Of a stretch of 34,690 nucleotides of DNA, positions 5,457 through 13,156 are shown piece by piece; positions within the stretch are counted from its first letter, which is position 1; each line of letters starts with the position of its first letter. The DNA is taken from positions 1 through 34,690 of IMG/VR virus record IMGVR_UViG_3300006224_000024, one strand, 5' to 3'. Below the pieces are notes generated by a model. That model ran no database searches, was not told the origin of the DNA, and saw nothing but the letters and a program-made list of their open reading frames with translations. The position numbers and the translations under genes were made by a program. Source of the stretch: a virus.

Positions 5457-6436
5457 TGGGTCGCCTCCCGTGGATCCAACTCGGCGCGGCCTTCGAGCTC
5501 GCGCCTCGCCTGGAGGGCCTGCTCGGGGTGAGCTACCTCGAGGCGCTCGGCCTGCTGGCGCAGCTCGACCGTGTTGCCGTTGAGCTCGTGGACGCATCCG
5601 GGGCGCCCACGGGGCTCTTCCCGGGGGAACGGGGGGGGCGTCAGCTTGCCAGCTCTGTGCGGTGGCCGGCGGCAAAGGCCGAGGAGTTGATCCTGGCGCT
5701 GGTGGAGGTGGGCAAGGTGGAGGTGGAGGGTGAGGGGGCTGGCGTGCGCGTGCTCGGCCTGGAGTGGGCGGTCAAGGCGCTGACAGCCCAGGCTGGCGCC
5801 CGGAAGCGCGCCATCGAGTCTCTTTCGCGCAAATTGCGCGCAAGTTGCGCGCAGACCGCCGGCAAGCTGCGCGAATCTGCGGCGCTAGATCAAGATCTAG
5901 ATCAAGATCTAGAAACAACTACAACTACTGCGGGCGTGCCGCCCGCGGGGCCATCGGATTCTGCTGGCAACGGATTCCAGCGGCAAAAAGAAGGCCTTCT
6001 TTTTCCGGAGCCACTCATTGCCCCAGGAGCGGCGCTCGCGGCGAAGGCGAGCCGGCGGAAGGCGAAGGCCCCGGAAGCCCCGGAGGAGCCTAACGCGGCG
6101 CCCAGGCGCCAGCTCTCTGACGCTCTCGTCGCCGACTTCGAAGACTTGCGGCGGGCAAAGTACGCTTTTGCCGGGGCGCGTGACGGCAAGGCGCTGGACG
6201 TGCTGATCGACTTCGCAGCCGGCGAGATCGACGAGGTGCGCCGCCGCTGGCGGTGGGGGCTGAACTCGGCGCATGAGCGGGATGGGGGTCCGCCCTGGGC
6301 CGGGAGGGTGAACACGATTGCCGAGCTGGCGCTACCCGCGCGCTGGAACGCGCTGGCCGCCGCTCCGGCGACGCCACGCGGAGTAAGCTCCTACCGGACC
6401 GCGTTTGAGGGGGGTGAGGTGCCCAATGAGTTTTGA
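5456..6436 (+). CDS. Replisome organiser-like replication initiator (326 aa)
   Basis: Likely DNA-binding initiation protein. An N-terminal winged-helix-like region (residues 1-110; WIQLGAAFELAPRLEGLLGV, LLAQLDRVAVELVD) is followed by a low-complexity linker (residues 120-220, LDQDLDQDLETTTTT then Ala/Pro-rich). A C-terminal helical domain (225-326) contains ALVADFEDLRRAKYAFAGAR and VDEVRRRWRWGL-like residues. This layout, and its position immediately before a DnaC-like ATPase, matches phage replisome organisers that recruit the loader and host helicase. The DNA encoding the linker carries iteron-like and AT-rich repeats. No recognisable primase or helicase motifs. Confidence 0.6.
   Translation: MGRLPWIQLGAAFELAPRLEGLLGVSYLEALGLLAQLDRVAVELVDASGAPTGLFPGERGGRQLASSVRWPAAKAEELILALVEVGKVEVEGEGAGVRVLGLEWAVKALTAQAGARKRAIESLSRKLRASCAQTAGKLRESAALDQDLDQDLETTTTTAGVPPAGPSDSAGNGFQRQKEGLLFPEPLIAPGAALAAKASRRKAKAPEAPEEPNAAPRRQLSDALVADFEDLRRAKYAFAGARDGKALDVLIDFAAGEIDEVRRRWRWGLNSAHERDGGPPWAGRVNTIAELALPARWNALAAAPATPRGVSSYRTAFEGGEVPNEF
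5823..5935. repeat. Iteron-like repeats plus AT-rich tandem, candidate origin
   Basis: Inside the replisome-organiser gene three adjacent 11-base units occur: TTTCGCGCAAA (5823), TTGCGCGCAAG (5834) and TTGCGCGCAGA (5845), with a weak fourth and a better fifth unit in the same phase (5856, 5867). They are followed by two copies of CTAGATCAAGAT (5885-5908) plus CTAGA, then an A/T/C stretch ending about 5930 that is far less GC-rich than its surroundings. Iterons beside an AT-rich segment within the initiator gene are known from lambda O and from lactococcal phage replication genes. Confidence 0.5.
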
Positions 6437-7199
6437 GCCAACCACAAAACACGTGCCGGCCCTGGTCGCTCGGATCATAGCCAACAGCCGACTACGCGGG
6501 GAGCTGCAGGCCGAGAAGGCGGGTGAAATCGCTGCGGCGCAAAAGGCGCTGTTGGACCAGGCGGCCACGGCGAGGACGGCAAACGCTGCGCGCCACCTTG
6601 AGGCCTGCGGCGTGGACCCACTGACCCGAGCACCCTTCGCCGCCGGGCGCCGCCTGGAGGACACCCACGCGCTTGAGGGGGCTCGCGCCTGGATCCGAAA
6701 CGGCACGTACAAGTCCCGCCCGTTTCTTGTCCTTTGCACCAGCGGCGGCTACGGCGCCGGCAAGAGCGTGGCGGCGGCATACTGCCTGCTGCGGGCAACC
6801 CGGACGGCGCGCTCGCTCGCGCACGAGCTGGCAGATGAGCCGACCACCTTTGAGGAGTACGACTCCAGCAAAGGACTTTGGATCAGGGCCGCGAGCGTGC
6901 GGTCCAGCTCGCGCTTTCTTCCGGGCCGGGAAGTGCCGCTGATGGACCTTGCGGCCACTGTGCGCTGGCTGGTCCTGGATGAGGTGCGCACGGCGGATGT
7001 TCAGGGGGCTGGGCAGGCGCGCATCGAGGAGTTGCTGAGCGAGCGGTACGCACGAGGTCTTCCGACCGTGATCACCTCGAACCTGGGGCAGGATGATTTG
7101 AGCCGGTGTCTTGGACCGCGGCTGGCCAGCAGAATTCACGAAGGCGGGGTTATCGTGGACCCCGGGCAGGTAGACTTGCGAAGGAGGGAGCAAAAATGA
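6426..7199 (+). CDS. DnaC-like AAA+ helicase loader (257 aa)
   Basis: AAA+ ATPase of the DnaC/IstB type that loads the replicative helicase. Walker A GGYGAGKS (107-114), Walker B WLVLDEV (181-187), sensor-1 TVITSNL (214-220) and a candidate arginine finger RLASRI (232-237) are present in the expected order. The N-terminal 90 residues form a helical partner-binding domain. Start ATG 6426 has GAGGTG upstream and overlaps the initiator gene. In this context it should act with the protein at 5456 and the host helicase. Length fits the family. Confidence 0.85.
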   Translation: MSFEPTTKHVPALVARIIANSRLRGELQAEKAGEIAAAQKALLDQAATARTANAARHLEACGVDPLTRAPFAAGRRLEDTHALEGARAWIRNGTYKSRPFLVLCTSGGYGAGKSVAAAYCLLRATRTARSLAHELADEPTTFEEYDSSKGLWIRAASVRSSSRFLPGREVPLMDLAATVRWLVLDEVRTADVQGAGQARIEELLSERYARGLPTVITSNLGQDDLSRCLGPRLASRIHEGGVIVDPGQVDLRRREQK

Positions 7200-7945
7200 A
7201 CCCACAGGGAGCCGTTACGCGGTTGTACGATAGAGCAAAAGCTTTCGCGATAGACGAAGACGCGGGACCAGATGCCGCCGACCTGGCAGCCGCTTTTGGT
7301 GATCTTGGATTCGCGGCGCAAGGGGACACTGCGCGGACGCTACTGGGGCAGCTCGATGTCGTAGCCTCGTGGTCCCCGGACAGGCGAGCGCTGATCGCCC
7401 AACTCGACGCAGCGAGACCGGAGGCGTGGGCGCTTCTCCCGGACGTGCTCTGGGGGCTTGCCGACAAGGGCATGCCCGCGATGGTCGAGAGCATCGTGGT
7501 CGCGCCGGACGAGCAGAAGCTGGGCGCACGGCTGGCAGCCTGGGCCGGGGGATTCAGCGAGGTGCAAGCTCGCCTCCTGCTCGTGGCACTAAGGGACGGG
7601 ATCCGAGCGGCAAGCGCCAGAAGGGACGACTTCGCCGCGGCGCAGCTCGACGTACGGCGCAAGGAACTTGAGGCGGCCATCACGGGCGAGAATGGATACC
7701 ATGAATCCACCGCGTGCGATAGGCATGACTGCGCGAGCTGCCAGTACAACGGAGGCTGCGAGCCCTTTGCGGTGCCGGAAGCGCAGACCCGTCGGCTCGC
7801 GCGAGTAGCCGCGCTCGGGGAGGACAACGCCGCCTTGCTTGACAGCGTGCTTGATGAACTGGAGGGTAAGACGCTGCCTCCGACGCTGCCTCCGAGATCC
7901 GACCCGGCCGCGCTCGCGAGAAGGGAGTCGGGCGATGGCCGGTGA
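7196..7945 (+). CDS. Hypothetical protein with Cys cluster (249 aa)
   Basis: Unknown protein translationally coupled to the helicase loader (ATGA). Mostly helical; residues 1-160 hold repeated Asp/Ala-rich helices (DAADLAAAFGDLGFAAQGD). A Cys/His cluster CDRHDCASCQYNGGC lies near residues 178-192 and could bind zinc or an iron-sulfur cluster. The C-terminus has a Pro-Thr linker (LPPTLPPRSDP). Position suggests a replication accessory role, but no motif supports a specific activity. Confidence 0.6.
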   Translation: MNPQGAVTRLYDRAKAFAIDEDAGPDAADLAAAFGDLGFAAQGDTARTLLGQLDVVASWSPDRRALIAQLDAARPEAWALLPDVLWGLADKGMPAMVESIVVAPDEQKLGARLAAWAGGFSEVQARLLLVALRDGIRAASARRDDFAAAQLDVRRKELEAAITGENGYHESTACDRHDCASCQYNGGCEPFAVPEAQTRRLARVAALGEDNAALLDSVLDELEGKTLPPTLPPRSDPAALARRESGDGR

Positions 7946-8201
7946 CAGGTTCAGGGCCGGAGACGTGGTTTTTGACAAGGACAAGCCGGCTGTGCTGGGG
8001 CTTGTTTTGGAGAGCCGTAGTCGCTCCGTCACGGTTGTCTGGGAGCACGGCGGCACTTCCGGCGGACCTCCGCTTCTGTCGCTTCTGCGTCACTCCAAGC
8101 CGGCGACAATGGTCGTGGTGCCAGCAGGCGCGCTCGGCACCCGGTATCGGAATCGAGAGCAGGCCGTGAAGGCCGTGCTCAGAAAGGCGGGGTTGAGATG
8201 A
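7935..8201 (+). CDS. Hypothetical protein, small beta-barrel-like (88 aa)
   Basis: Unknown. The first 45 residues look like an SH3-like or KOW-like barrel (RFRAGDVVFDKDKPAVLGLV, then RSRSVTVVWEHGG), a nucleic-acid-binding shape, followed by a helical end RNREQAVKAVLRKAGL. Start ATG 7935 overlaps the upstream gene; ATGA overlap with the RusA-like gene. Confidence 0.6.
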   Translation: MAGDRFRAGDVVFDKDKPAVLGLVLESRSRSVTVVWEHGGTSGGPPLLSLLRHSKPATMVVVPAGALGTRYRNREQAVKAVLRKAGLR

Positions 8202-8773
8202 GGCCTGGCATCAGATTCGAGGTGCCGCTGCGGCTCGGGCGCGGTCAGAACGAGCGGGGAGGCTGGCGGTCTCGGCACGGGAGGAACCAGAGGGAACGGG
8301 ATGCGATATTCTACGCCGCAGCCAGCGTGGTAACGGTGGAGGGGTGTGCTCGAGCGCGGCTCGGCGAAGTGCTCAAGGCGATGGCTTGCAAGCCGGTGGA
8401 GGTCTGCCTTGTGCGGCTCCACACGCGGCACTCGAAGGGGCTCGACCGTGACAACCTGGTCGCGTCTTTCAAGTCCGTCCGCGACGCCCTGACCGAGGTC
8501 ATGGGTCTGAAGTCCGACCGCGAGTCGGCCATGTTGGCCTGGACCTACGCCCAGGAGGAAGCCTGGACATGGGGTCTTCGGGTGGAGGTGGGGCCGCTTT
8601 CGCCGCCCGTCAAGCTGCCGGAGTGGACGGCGGAGGAGTGGCGCGAGATAGAGAAAGCCCTTCGCGCCGAACTGCGCTACGGCTCTGACGAAGAGCCAGA
8701 CCGCGCGCGGCGGCTGGAGAAATTGGCCGACAAAGCCAGGGCCGTGGGCAGGGCGCTGGAGGGCTCTGCATGA
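8198..8773 (+). CDS. RusA-like Holliday junction resolvase (191 aa)
   Basis: The central part carries a RusA-type signature: VRLHTRHSKGLDRDNLVASF followed by KSVRDALTEVMGLKSDRESA. The acidic residues of DRDN and KSDRE occupy the positions of the catalytic Asp residues that bind metal and cleave four-way junctions, and the downstream WTYAQEEAWTWGLRVEV matches the final strand. The C-terminal 50 residues (EWTAEEWREIEKALRAELRY onward) are an extra helical tail absent from typical 120-aa RusA. Likely resolves recombination or replication intermediates before packaging. Confidence 0.7.
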   Translation: MRPGIRFEVPLRLGRGQNERGGWRSRHGRNQRERDAIFYAAASVVTVEGCARARLGEVLKAMACKPVEVCLVRLHTRHSKGLDRDNLVASFKSVRDALTEVMGLKSDRESAMLAWTYAQEEAWTWGLRVEVGPLSPPVKLPEWTAEEWREIEKALRAELRYGSDEEPDRARRLEKLADKARAVGRALEGSA

Positions 8774-9192
8774 AGGCCAAATTTCGCCTCGTCGAGAAGG
8801 CGCTGCTCGTCCACCAGCTCGTTCTCGCGAGACGTGAGCGGCGCCGGAAGAAGCCGCGCAGACTCATGGCGGAGCTCTTGGCGGCGAAGCGTCCCGGAAG
8901 GTGCGCGTTTTGCGACGGCGTTTTGACGAAACTATCGCCGAATCAGGTCGTGCACGCGAGGTGCCGCTGGGGGTGGGACCGGCTCTACTGGCGCGCGCTT
9001 AGGGCCGAGAAGAAAGCCGAGCGCGAGGCCCGCGGCGAGGAAGTCAACCGAACCGGCGGCGTGGCCTCGCGATACTCGGTCGAGAACAGGGCCGAGATGC
9101 GCGGCGAGCGAGCGGCCGGAGCGACTCTCGGCGCGCTCGCTCGCAAGTGGCGGTGCTCCCGGGGCTACGTCTGCGCGTTACTTCGCGGGTAG
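8770..9192 (+). CDS. Zinc-finger/HTH protein, last gene of early operon (140 aa)
   Basis: Two putative DNA-binding parts. Residues 44-66 hold CAFCDGVLTKLSPNQVVHARC, a Cx2C...HxxC-type finger. The C-terminal 30 residues (AGATLGALARKWRCSRGYVC) form a helix-turn-helix of resolvase/HNH-associated style. The basic N-terminus and the linker (REARGEEVNR) are charged. It may be a late regulator or recombination accessory. Its end overlaps tail-to-tail (15 bases) with the convergent gene ending at 9178. Confidence 0.6.
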   Translation: MKAKFRLVEKALLVHQLVLARRERRRKKPRRLMAELLAAKRPGRCAFCDGVLTKLSPNQVVHARCRWGWDRLYWRALRAEKKAEREARGEEVNRTGGVASRYSVENRAEMRGERAAGATLGALARKWRCSRGYVCALLRG

Positions 9193-9573
9193 CCATTGAC
9201 CCGATGACGGGTCGAGACGCACCAGTTCGGCGGAGTCGTTGCCCCACTCTCGGGCCTTGGCCAGGTATTGCCTGGCCTCCGCCTTCGTGGCGCGCCTCTC
9301 AATATTCACGAGGCCACCGACAGAGAGATAGCGGACGCCCCAACACTCTACCTTTCGCACCCCGCGTTTCTCCGAGTCCGTGACTCGGACGCTGGGCGCC
9401 GAAAGTGCCTCTGGCGATGAAGGCGGTTGAGCGTCGGTGCCCAATAGCTCGGCACGACGGTCAAGCAGTTCCCCGAGTCGCGTTACCAACGCGTCCAGCC
9501 CGCTCGCCGTTTCGCAAACATGCTGCACCAGTTCTCGGAAAAACACCCGATAGACTTCCGCCGTCCGGCTCAC
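9178..9573 (-). CDS. Hypothetical protein (131 aa)
   Basis: Unknown last gene of the long minus-strand island. I chose GTG 9573, which makes a GTGA overlap with the upstream gene; an in-frame GTG at 9597 is possible. The N-terminal 50 residues are helical (YRVFFRELVQHVCETASGL), the middle is a Ser/Pro-rich linker, and the C-terminus (RATKAEARQYLAKAREWGND) is helical. Convergent overlap with the plus-strand operon leaves no room for a terminator. Confidence 0.6.
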   Translation of the reverse strand: MSRTAEVYRVFFRELVQHVCETASGLDALVTRLGELLDRRAELLGTDAQPPSSPEALSAPSVRVTDSEKRGVRKVECWGVRYLSVGGLVNIERRATKAEARQYLAKAREWGNDSAELVRLDPSSGQWLPAK

Positions 9574-10739
9574 GGCATCACCCAACGCGTGTGGCACAGG
9601 ACGCTCCAGACCACTTCGTGGATGTCAAGCCCAGAACCCTGCGGCTTCGGGCTTCCCAAGATGCACGAGGCGTGGTTGCCTCCCCAGCCCGGCTCCCGAG
9701 CGCACAACTCGTCGCGAATCTCTGCCCAGTCGAGCGCCACCTGACCGACAGCGTTCGTCGCGCGGGCGATGGTGTAGAGGAGTTTGCCGGTCGGGCGTCC
9801 AGCGCCGGTGCCACCGCATCCGCCCAGACACGGCACGTCGATCGGGTCGATGCGCGATCGATCCACGCCCGAGCCGCCGCACTCGCACGGCTCAAGGATC
9901 GGCGAGCAGGCCACGACTACGGGCGCGTGCTCGTAGCCGTAGGAGAGAGCCCCGCGGCCAGCCGACAGCCCGGTGATCGTCGAGCGCACCACGGCGACTA
10001 GGGGGCGACCGTCGCACAGCTCAATCGCGAGATCCATGGCCTCGCGACCGGCGGCGAGCTCCTCCCGCGCATGCTCGTCGATCGCGGCAAGCACGAGGAT
10101 CTCGCCGGCCTGATCGTAGAGCAGGTGCCGGCCGTGGCCGAGCGCGGTCTCCGGGGACCCGAAGAGTTCCTGCCGCGCCTGCGCATCCAGCCGGCAGCGC
10201 ACCATCACGTCACCGGTCTCCAACCACGTCCCGATCAGCTCCGCCCGGAGCTCGGGCGTCAGTGCGCTGCACGCGCAGAGCCGAGACAAACCCGGGAAAC
10301 CTTTCGTCACGTCCCCCAGCGTCTGGCCCGGCGTCCAGGGACCAAGGGCCTCGTAGCAGGCGTTGTCGGCAATGGCCACGGCGGCGATCCGGGAGCGCAT
10401 CTCTGGCGAGTAGGGGTAGGTCCGGATCCCTGTCCCGAGAAGAATCGCAGCCGCCAGGTAGTCATCAAGCCCCGCATCCTGACGGAGACAGAGCCGACCG
10501 GGCAGGTCCCCGGCTTGGCCGGGGAAGTGGAGCGCGGAGGTGCAGGCGGCGGCAGGCGCGTACGTCTTGGCCTCTGCTACCCAGAGGTGCCGGTCGAGCT
10601 CCTCGGGCTCCACGCCGAGAATCTTGCTTCCCCCGTGCTGGGGGTCCAACCACCAGCCGACTCCGGCCGCGCGCACCTGAGCGGAGGGCTCGATCCAGAG
10701 GTCGTTGCTACGGTGGTTCGACGGATTGACGAAGATCAT
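9570..10739 (-). CDS. Unknown 389-aa protein with DnaJ-like Cys motif
   Basis: Largest gene of the accessory island; not recognised. Residues 50-135 resemble a nucleotide/phosphoester-processing Rossmann-like region (LHFPGQAGDLPG, DAGLDDYLAAAILLG, IAAVAIADNACYEALG). Residues 205-280 contain alternating strands and helices (GEILVLAAIDEHAREE, RPLVAVVRSTITGLS). At 285-312 a CECGGSG...CLGGCGGTG pair resembles half of a DnaJ-type zinc domain. The layout faintly recalls DHH-type phosphoesterases, but the diagnostic DHH/DxD motifs are not clear. Start ATG 10739 has TGGAG upstream. Confidence 0.65.
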   Translation of the reverse strand: MIFVNPSNHRSNDLWIEPSAQVRAAGVGWWLDPQHGGSKILGVEPEELDRHLWVAEAKTYAPAAACTSALHFPGQAGDLPGRLCLRQDAGLDDYLAAAILLGTGIRTYPYSPEMRSRIAAVAIADNACYEALGPWTPGQTLGDVTKGFPGLSRLCACSALTPELRAELIGTWLETGDVMVRCRLDAQARQELFGSPETALGHGRHLLYDQAGEILVLAAIDEHAREELAAGREAMDLAIELCDGRPLVAVVRSTITGLSAGRGALSYGYEHAPVVVACSPILEPCECGGSGVDRSRIDPIDVPCLGGCGGTGAGRPTGKLLYTIARATNAVGQVALDWAEIRDELCAREPGWGGNHASCILGSPKPQGSGLDIHEVVWSVLCHTRWVMP

Positions 10740-10786
10740 TTGCTACTCCAGCGTGTTGGGGCGCCCGTCTCCCCGTGAAGGCGTGG

Positions 10787-10811
10787 TGGCCCGCGATGTG
10801 CTCACGGGCCA
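10787..10811 (-). terminator. Inverted repeat downstream of secreted-protein gene
   Basis: TGGCCCG (10787-10793) and CGGGCCA (10805-10811) form a perfect 7-bp stem with an 11-base loop in the 78-base gap after the stop of the gene at 10818. There is no T tract, so a rho-independent terminator is unlikely; it may protect or partly end the transcript before the 389-aa gene. Confidence 0.3.
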
Positions 10812-10817
10812 GAGCGT

Positions 10818-11021
10818 CTACCCCTTCGGTTGCGCGGGTTCACAGAGCGCCATCGGAGCGCCCGAGGGCGAACTGACATACCCGCAGAAAACCATCCCGG
10901 TGGGGCACTCGGGGTGGTTCTCCAGGCACCGAGGTTGGGGGGGGGGCGGGGACGGACGCGCCTTCTTCGGCGCGGCGTCGACGGCAAAAGCAAACAGCAG
11001 GACGAGCAGGGCGATGCGCAT
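10818..11021 (-). CDS. Small secreted Cys/Pro-rich protein (67 aa)
   Basis: N-terminal signal peptide: MRIALLVLLFAFAVDAAP, with a likely cleavage after AVDA. The mature part is about 50 residues: a Lys/Pro-rich stretch (PKKARPSPPPPQPR) and four Cys (in RCLENHPECP, VFCGY, ALCEP) that could form two disulfides outside the cytoplasm. Strong AAGGGAG RBS. The proline run is encoded partly by a C10 homopolymer (G10 on the plus strand, 10937-10946), prone to slippage. Role unknown; a host-envelope or superinfection function is only a guess. Confidence 0.65.
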   Translation of the reverse strand: MRIALLVLLFAFAVDAAPKKARPSPPPPQPRCLENHPECPTGMVFCGYVSSPSGAPMALCEPAQPKG

Positions 11022-11095
11022 GCGGGACTCCCTTGATTGGCCTCAAGCGAGGCTGGCGACCGAGCACGTCACGCGGCTCGATCAACGCGCCGAAG

Positions 11096-11386
11096 TCAGC
11101 GGTACCCCTCGCTCTTCGGTGTCGGCGATGCGGCGACTATTCGACAACACTCGCGCAGCGCCGCTCTGTCTGCTGCGTCATAGCGGCCGTCGCGCGCGCC
11201 TCTGCTCTCGACTCGCCGAATACGCCAGAGCCCTTCGTGGGCCACCCCGGACAGAGCATGACCAAATCCAGAAACGAGGCTGACTCTGACCACGTCGCGA
11301 AACCGGAAGACACTCGGCGACACCCATACCTCCCGGCCGCTCGGCAAGTGAAAGTGCCTGCCGTACTTGCGCAGATCGCCGCTCAT
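11096..11386 (-). CDS. Hypothetical protein (96 aa)
   Basis: Unknown. ATG 11386 with GAGGGTG upstream, overlapping the stop of the gene before it (ATGA). The first half is strand-rich (KYGRHFHLPSGREVWVSPSV, VVRVSLVSGFG) and the second half basic and helical (YDAADRAALRECCRIVAASP). Confidence 0.6.
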   Translation of the reverse strand: MSGDLRKYGRHFHLPSGREVWVSPSVFRFRDVVRVSLVSGFGHALSGVAHEGLWRIRRVESRGARDGRYDAADRAALRECCRIVAASPTPKSEGYR

Positions 11387-11673
11387 TGCACCCTCACAAA
11401 AGCGCCGGCCTGCTCTAGCCGGCAACACACCTCCGCGTCCCCGCGCTCGGTGGCCCCGGCGCCGTCCGGCTCCGCGCGCAGTACCGCGATCGCACGGTCC
11501 AGGCGGTAGATGACCACCGACTGCCAGCCCTCAACGTAGACAGACACCTCCCCGGGCGCCGCCTCCTCGGGCACAGCAACCGAAGCGGAGGCGCCGAAGA
11601 CGCGGCACAGCTCGAAGACCAGGCGCCTGGAGTCCCCGGCGACGAGCGGCGTCTCCGCCTCTACCGAGTCCAC
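11383..11673 (-). CDS. Hypothetical protein (96 aa)
   Basis: Unknown. Start at GTG 11673 is favoured by the GGGGGG run upstream and by the short overlap with the preceding gene. Sequence is beta-rich: RRLVFELCRVFGASASVAVP, EVSVYVEGWQSVVIYRL, AIAVLRAEP, ending with CCRLEQAGAFVRVQ. Part of a run of three overlapping genes. Confidence 0.6.
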   Translation of the reverse strand: MDSVEAETPLVAGDSRRLVFELCRVFGASASVAVPEEAAPGEVSVYVEGWQSVVIYRLDRAIAVLRAEPDGAGATERGDAEVCCRLEQAGAFVRVQ

Positions 11674-11948
11674 GGAGCCCCCCTGTAGCGCGTGTGCTCG
11701 CAACGCTCGGCGGCCAGCGGGTCCGTGCGGCGGTGTTCGGCCACGAGCTCGAGCGGTACATGGATCCGGCTGCGCAGGTGGGCGGCCAAGCGGGCGTACC
11801 TGGCGTTCTCGGCTTCCCATAACTCGTCGGCCCGCTCGTCACCGGCCGGGCTGTCTGGTGTGAGGGGGCGGGCCTGAGAGGCGAGGTGCTCCAGCTCCTC
11901 GACTCTCGTGAGCGTGATCGCGGCTCGCCGCAGGCGTGCTCGTCTCAC
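11661..11948 (-). CDS. Hypothetical helical protein (95 aa)
   Basis: GTG start at 11948 forms a GTGA overlap with the stop of the 260-aa gene. The product is almost wholly helical and Arg/Glu rich (RVEELEHLASQARPL, RADELWEAENARYARLAAHL, LELVAEHRRTDPLAAE), which could form a coiled coil. Unknown function. Confidence 0.6.
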   Translation of the reverse strand: MRRARLRRAAITLTRVEELEHLASQARPLTPDSPAGDERADELWEAENARYARLAAHLRSRIHVPLELVAEHRRTDPLAAERCEHTRYRGAPWTR

Positions 11949-12727
11949 GAGAGCCTCCGGCTGTCCGAGGAGAGGAGCTCGACCAGCGAGCAGTCACCGG
12001 GATTCGCCTGGGCCAGAAGCTCCGCGACCTCCCGCGGCGGCCTGATCGCATCGAGCACGATCTGCCGGCCTTCGTCCGCACCGGCTCCGTCGCGGAAGAG
12101 ACGGAGCACGCGCTGGGTCGTGTCTGTGTGCGCGCGCATCGGTTCTGAGCAAACACCGCGATCAAGCTCGACCCACAGGTGTGACGGCGGCACCCGGGCG
12201 ACAACCTTCACGCGCTCACGCAGACCGAAAACCCGGTCCAACTCGACCTGGAGGCGGGACACGGCCTCGGCGCGGCTGGCAAAGAAGCTGGGCTTGCACG
12301 GGGTCTCCTGCGCCTGCACCAGCGGGTAGCTCCACCCGCCCGTGTCGGTCTGGACGGCGGGGGTCTCCGACAACGACCAGCCGGCGGGCAGCGCGGCCTC
12401 GGTCTCGGTCCGCTCGACCTCTCCGTACAGGACCACCCTCGGGCCGACGGCGGAATCGAGCTCCACCTCAATCCGGGCCGCCGTGGGCGAGCCCGCCTCG
12501 TGCTTAACCTCAAGCACCTCCACCGTCCCGCTCGCTCCGCCCGGCGTGGCCTGCCCCAGGCAGGTCCAGGAGCCGTCCTCGTGGCGCTCCCAGTCGGCAG
12601 GGGAGGCAGCCTCCCACTCCTCGCGGGTGTAGGCTGTGCCGTCCTCGCAGAGCTGGACAAAGGTCTCGTAAATCTTGCCGTCGGCAGCGGCGAAGCGGAT
12701 CAGGTGGGTGGGGGCGAAAGTGCTCAT
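11945..12727 (-). CDS. Hypothetical protein (260 aa)
   Basis: Unknown acidic protein. The N-terminal 60 residues look like a small mixed domain with Trp-rich turns (YTREEWEAASPADWERHED, SWTCLGQATPG). Residues 65-115 are strand-rich (VEVLEVKHEAGSPTAARIEV), 130-200 mixed, and the C-terminus is helical (VLDAIRPPREVAELLAQANP). Start ATG 12727 has AGGAGCACGCC upstream, the RBS block shared with other genes of this island. Its leader carries the hairpin element at 12751-12786. Confidence 0.65.
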   Translation of the reverse strand: MSTFAPTHLIRFAAADGKIYETFVQLCEDGTAYTREEWEAASPADWERHEDGSWTCLGQATPGGASGTVEVLEVKHEAGSPTAARIEVELDSAVGPRVVLYGEVERTETEAALPAGWSLSETPAVQTDTGGWSYPLVQAQETPCKPSFFASRAEAVSRLQVELDRVFGLRERVKVVARVPPSHLWVELDRGVCSEPMRAHTDTTQRVLRLFRDGAGADEGRQIVLDAIRPPREVAELLAQANPGDCSLVELLSSDSRRLS

Positions 12728-12750
12728 GGCGTGCTCCTGGGTGGTTGGGG

Positions 12751-12786
12751 TGCTTGGGTGTACAGCTCAGCCCCGGAGGGCTCGGC
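12751..12786 (-). ncRNA. Leader element copy A with UCCG-loop hairpin
   Basis: On the minus strand this leader folds into AGCCC-UCCG-GGGCU (stem 12782-12778 with 12773-12769). It is followed by a GTACACCCAAGCAC stretch and, a little further, the RBS of the 260-aa gene. The 36-base block matches 14909-14944 at 28 of 36 positions, and seven of eight differences are transitions. An alternative, overlapping stem GGGCTC/GAGCCC (12778-12783 with 12788-12793) is also possible. Confidence 0.45.
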
Positions 12787-12811
12787 GGAGCCCCCGAGCG
12801 GGGGTGAGTGG

Positions 12812-13141
12812 TCAGGCAATCGCCGCGCGGAGAGCCTCGCGCACAAGCTCGATGGCGCTCGCGCCGATCCAGCTCTTCGCGATGCAACGGCCTCGGATCG
12901 CCGTCCCGAGCTCGCGCAAAACACGCTCACGGCGAGCGGCGTCGGCGTCAAAGTCGGCAGCCCGAGCGGGCGAGTCCACCAGCAGGTGCAAGGCAGCGCG
13001 GACGACTCGGCCCCGGCTGTCGGTGCCGTACCGCACCTGGGCGTCGGACGCCCCAGACAGCTCCGGTAGCTCCACCTCAAGCGTCAAGGTGTGGGTGGAG
13101 ATCGATCCAGTCTTGAGGTAGTGCTCAGTAAAGGTCGCCAT
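12812..13141 (-). CDS. Hypothetical protein behind cassette promoter (109 aa)
   Basis: Unknown. Start ATG 13141 with AAGGAGG upstream, directly after the cassette promoter at 13157-13201. Residues 1-60 are strand-rich (ISTHTLTLEVELPELSG, AQVRYGTDSRGRVVRAALHL); 60-109 helical and Arg/Ala rich (DADAARRERVLRELGTAI, ASAIELVREALRAAIA). No motif recognised. Confidence 0.7.
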   Translation of the reverse strand: MATFTEHYLKTGSISTHTLTLEVELPELSGASDAQVRYGTDSRGRVVRAALHLLVDSPARAADFDADAARRERVLRELGTAIRGRCIAKSWIGASAIELVREALRAAIA

Positions 13142-13156
13142 CGTGTCCTCCTTGTC

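Noticed and set aside
9178-9192. Bidirectional terminator between convergent operons
   Set aside because: The two genes overlap by 15 bases and no stem with a T run is visible in the overlap.
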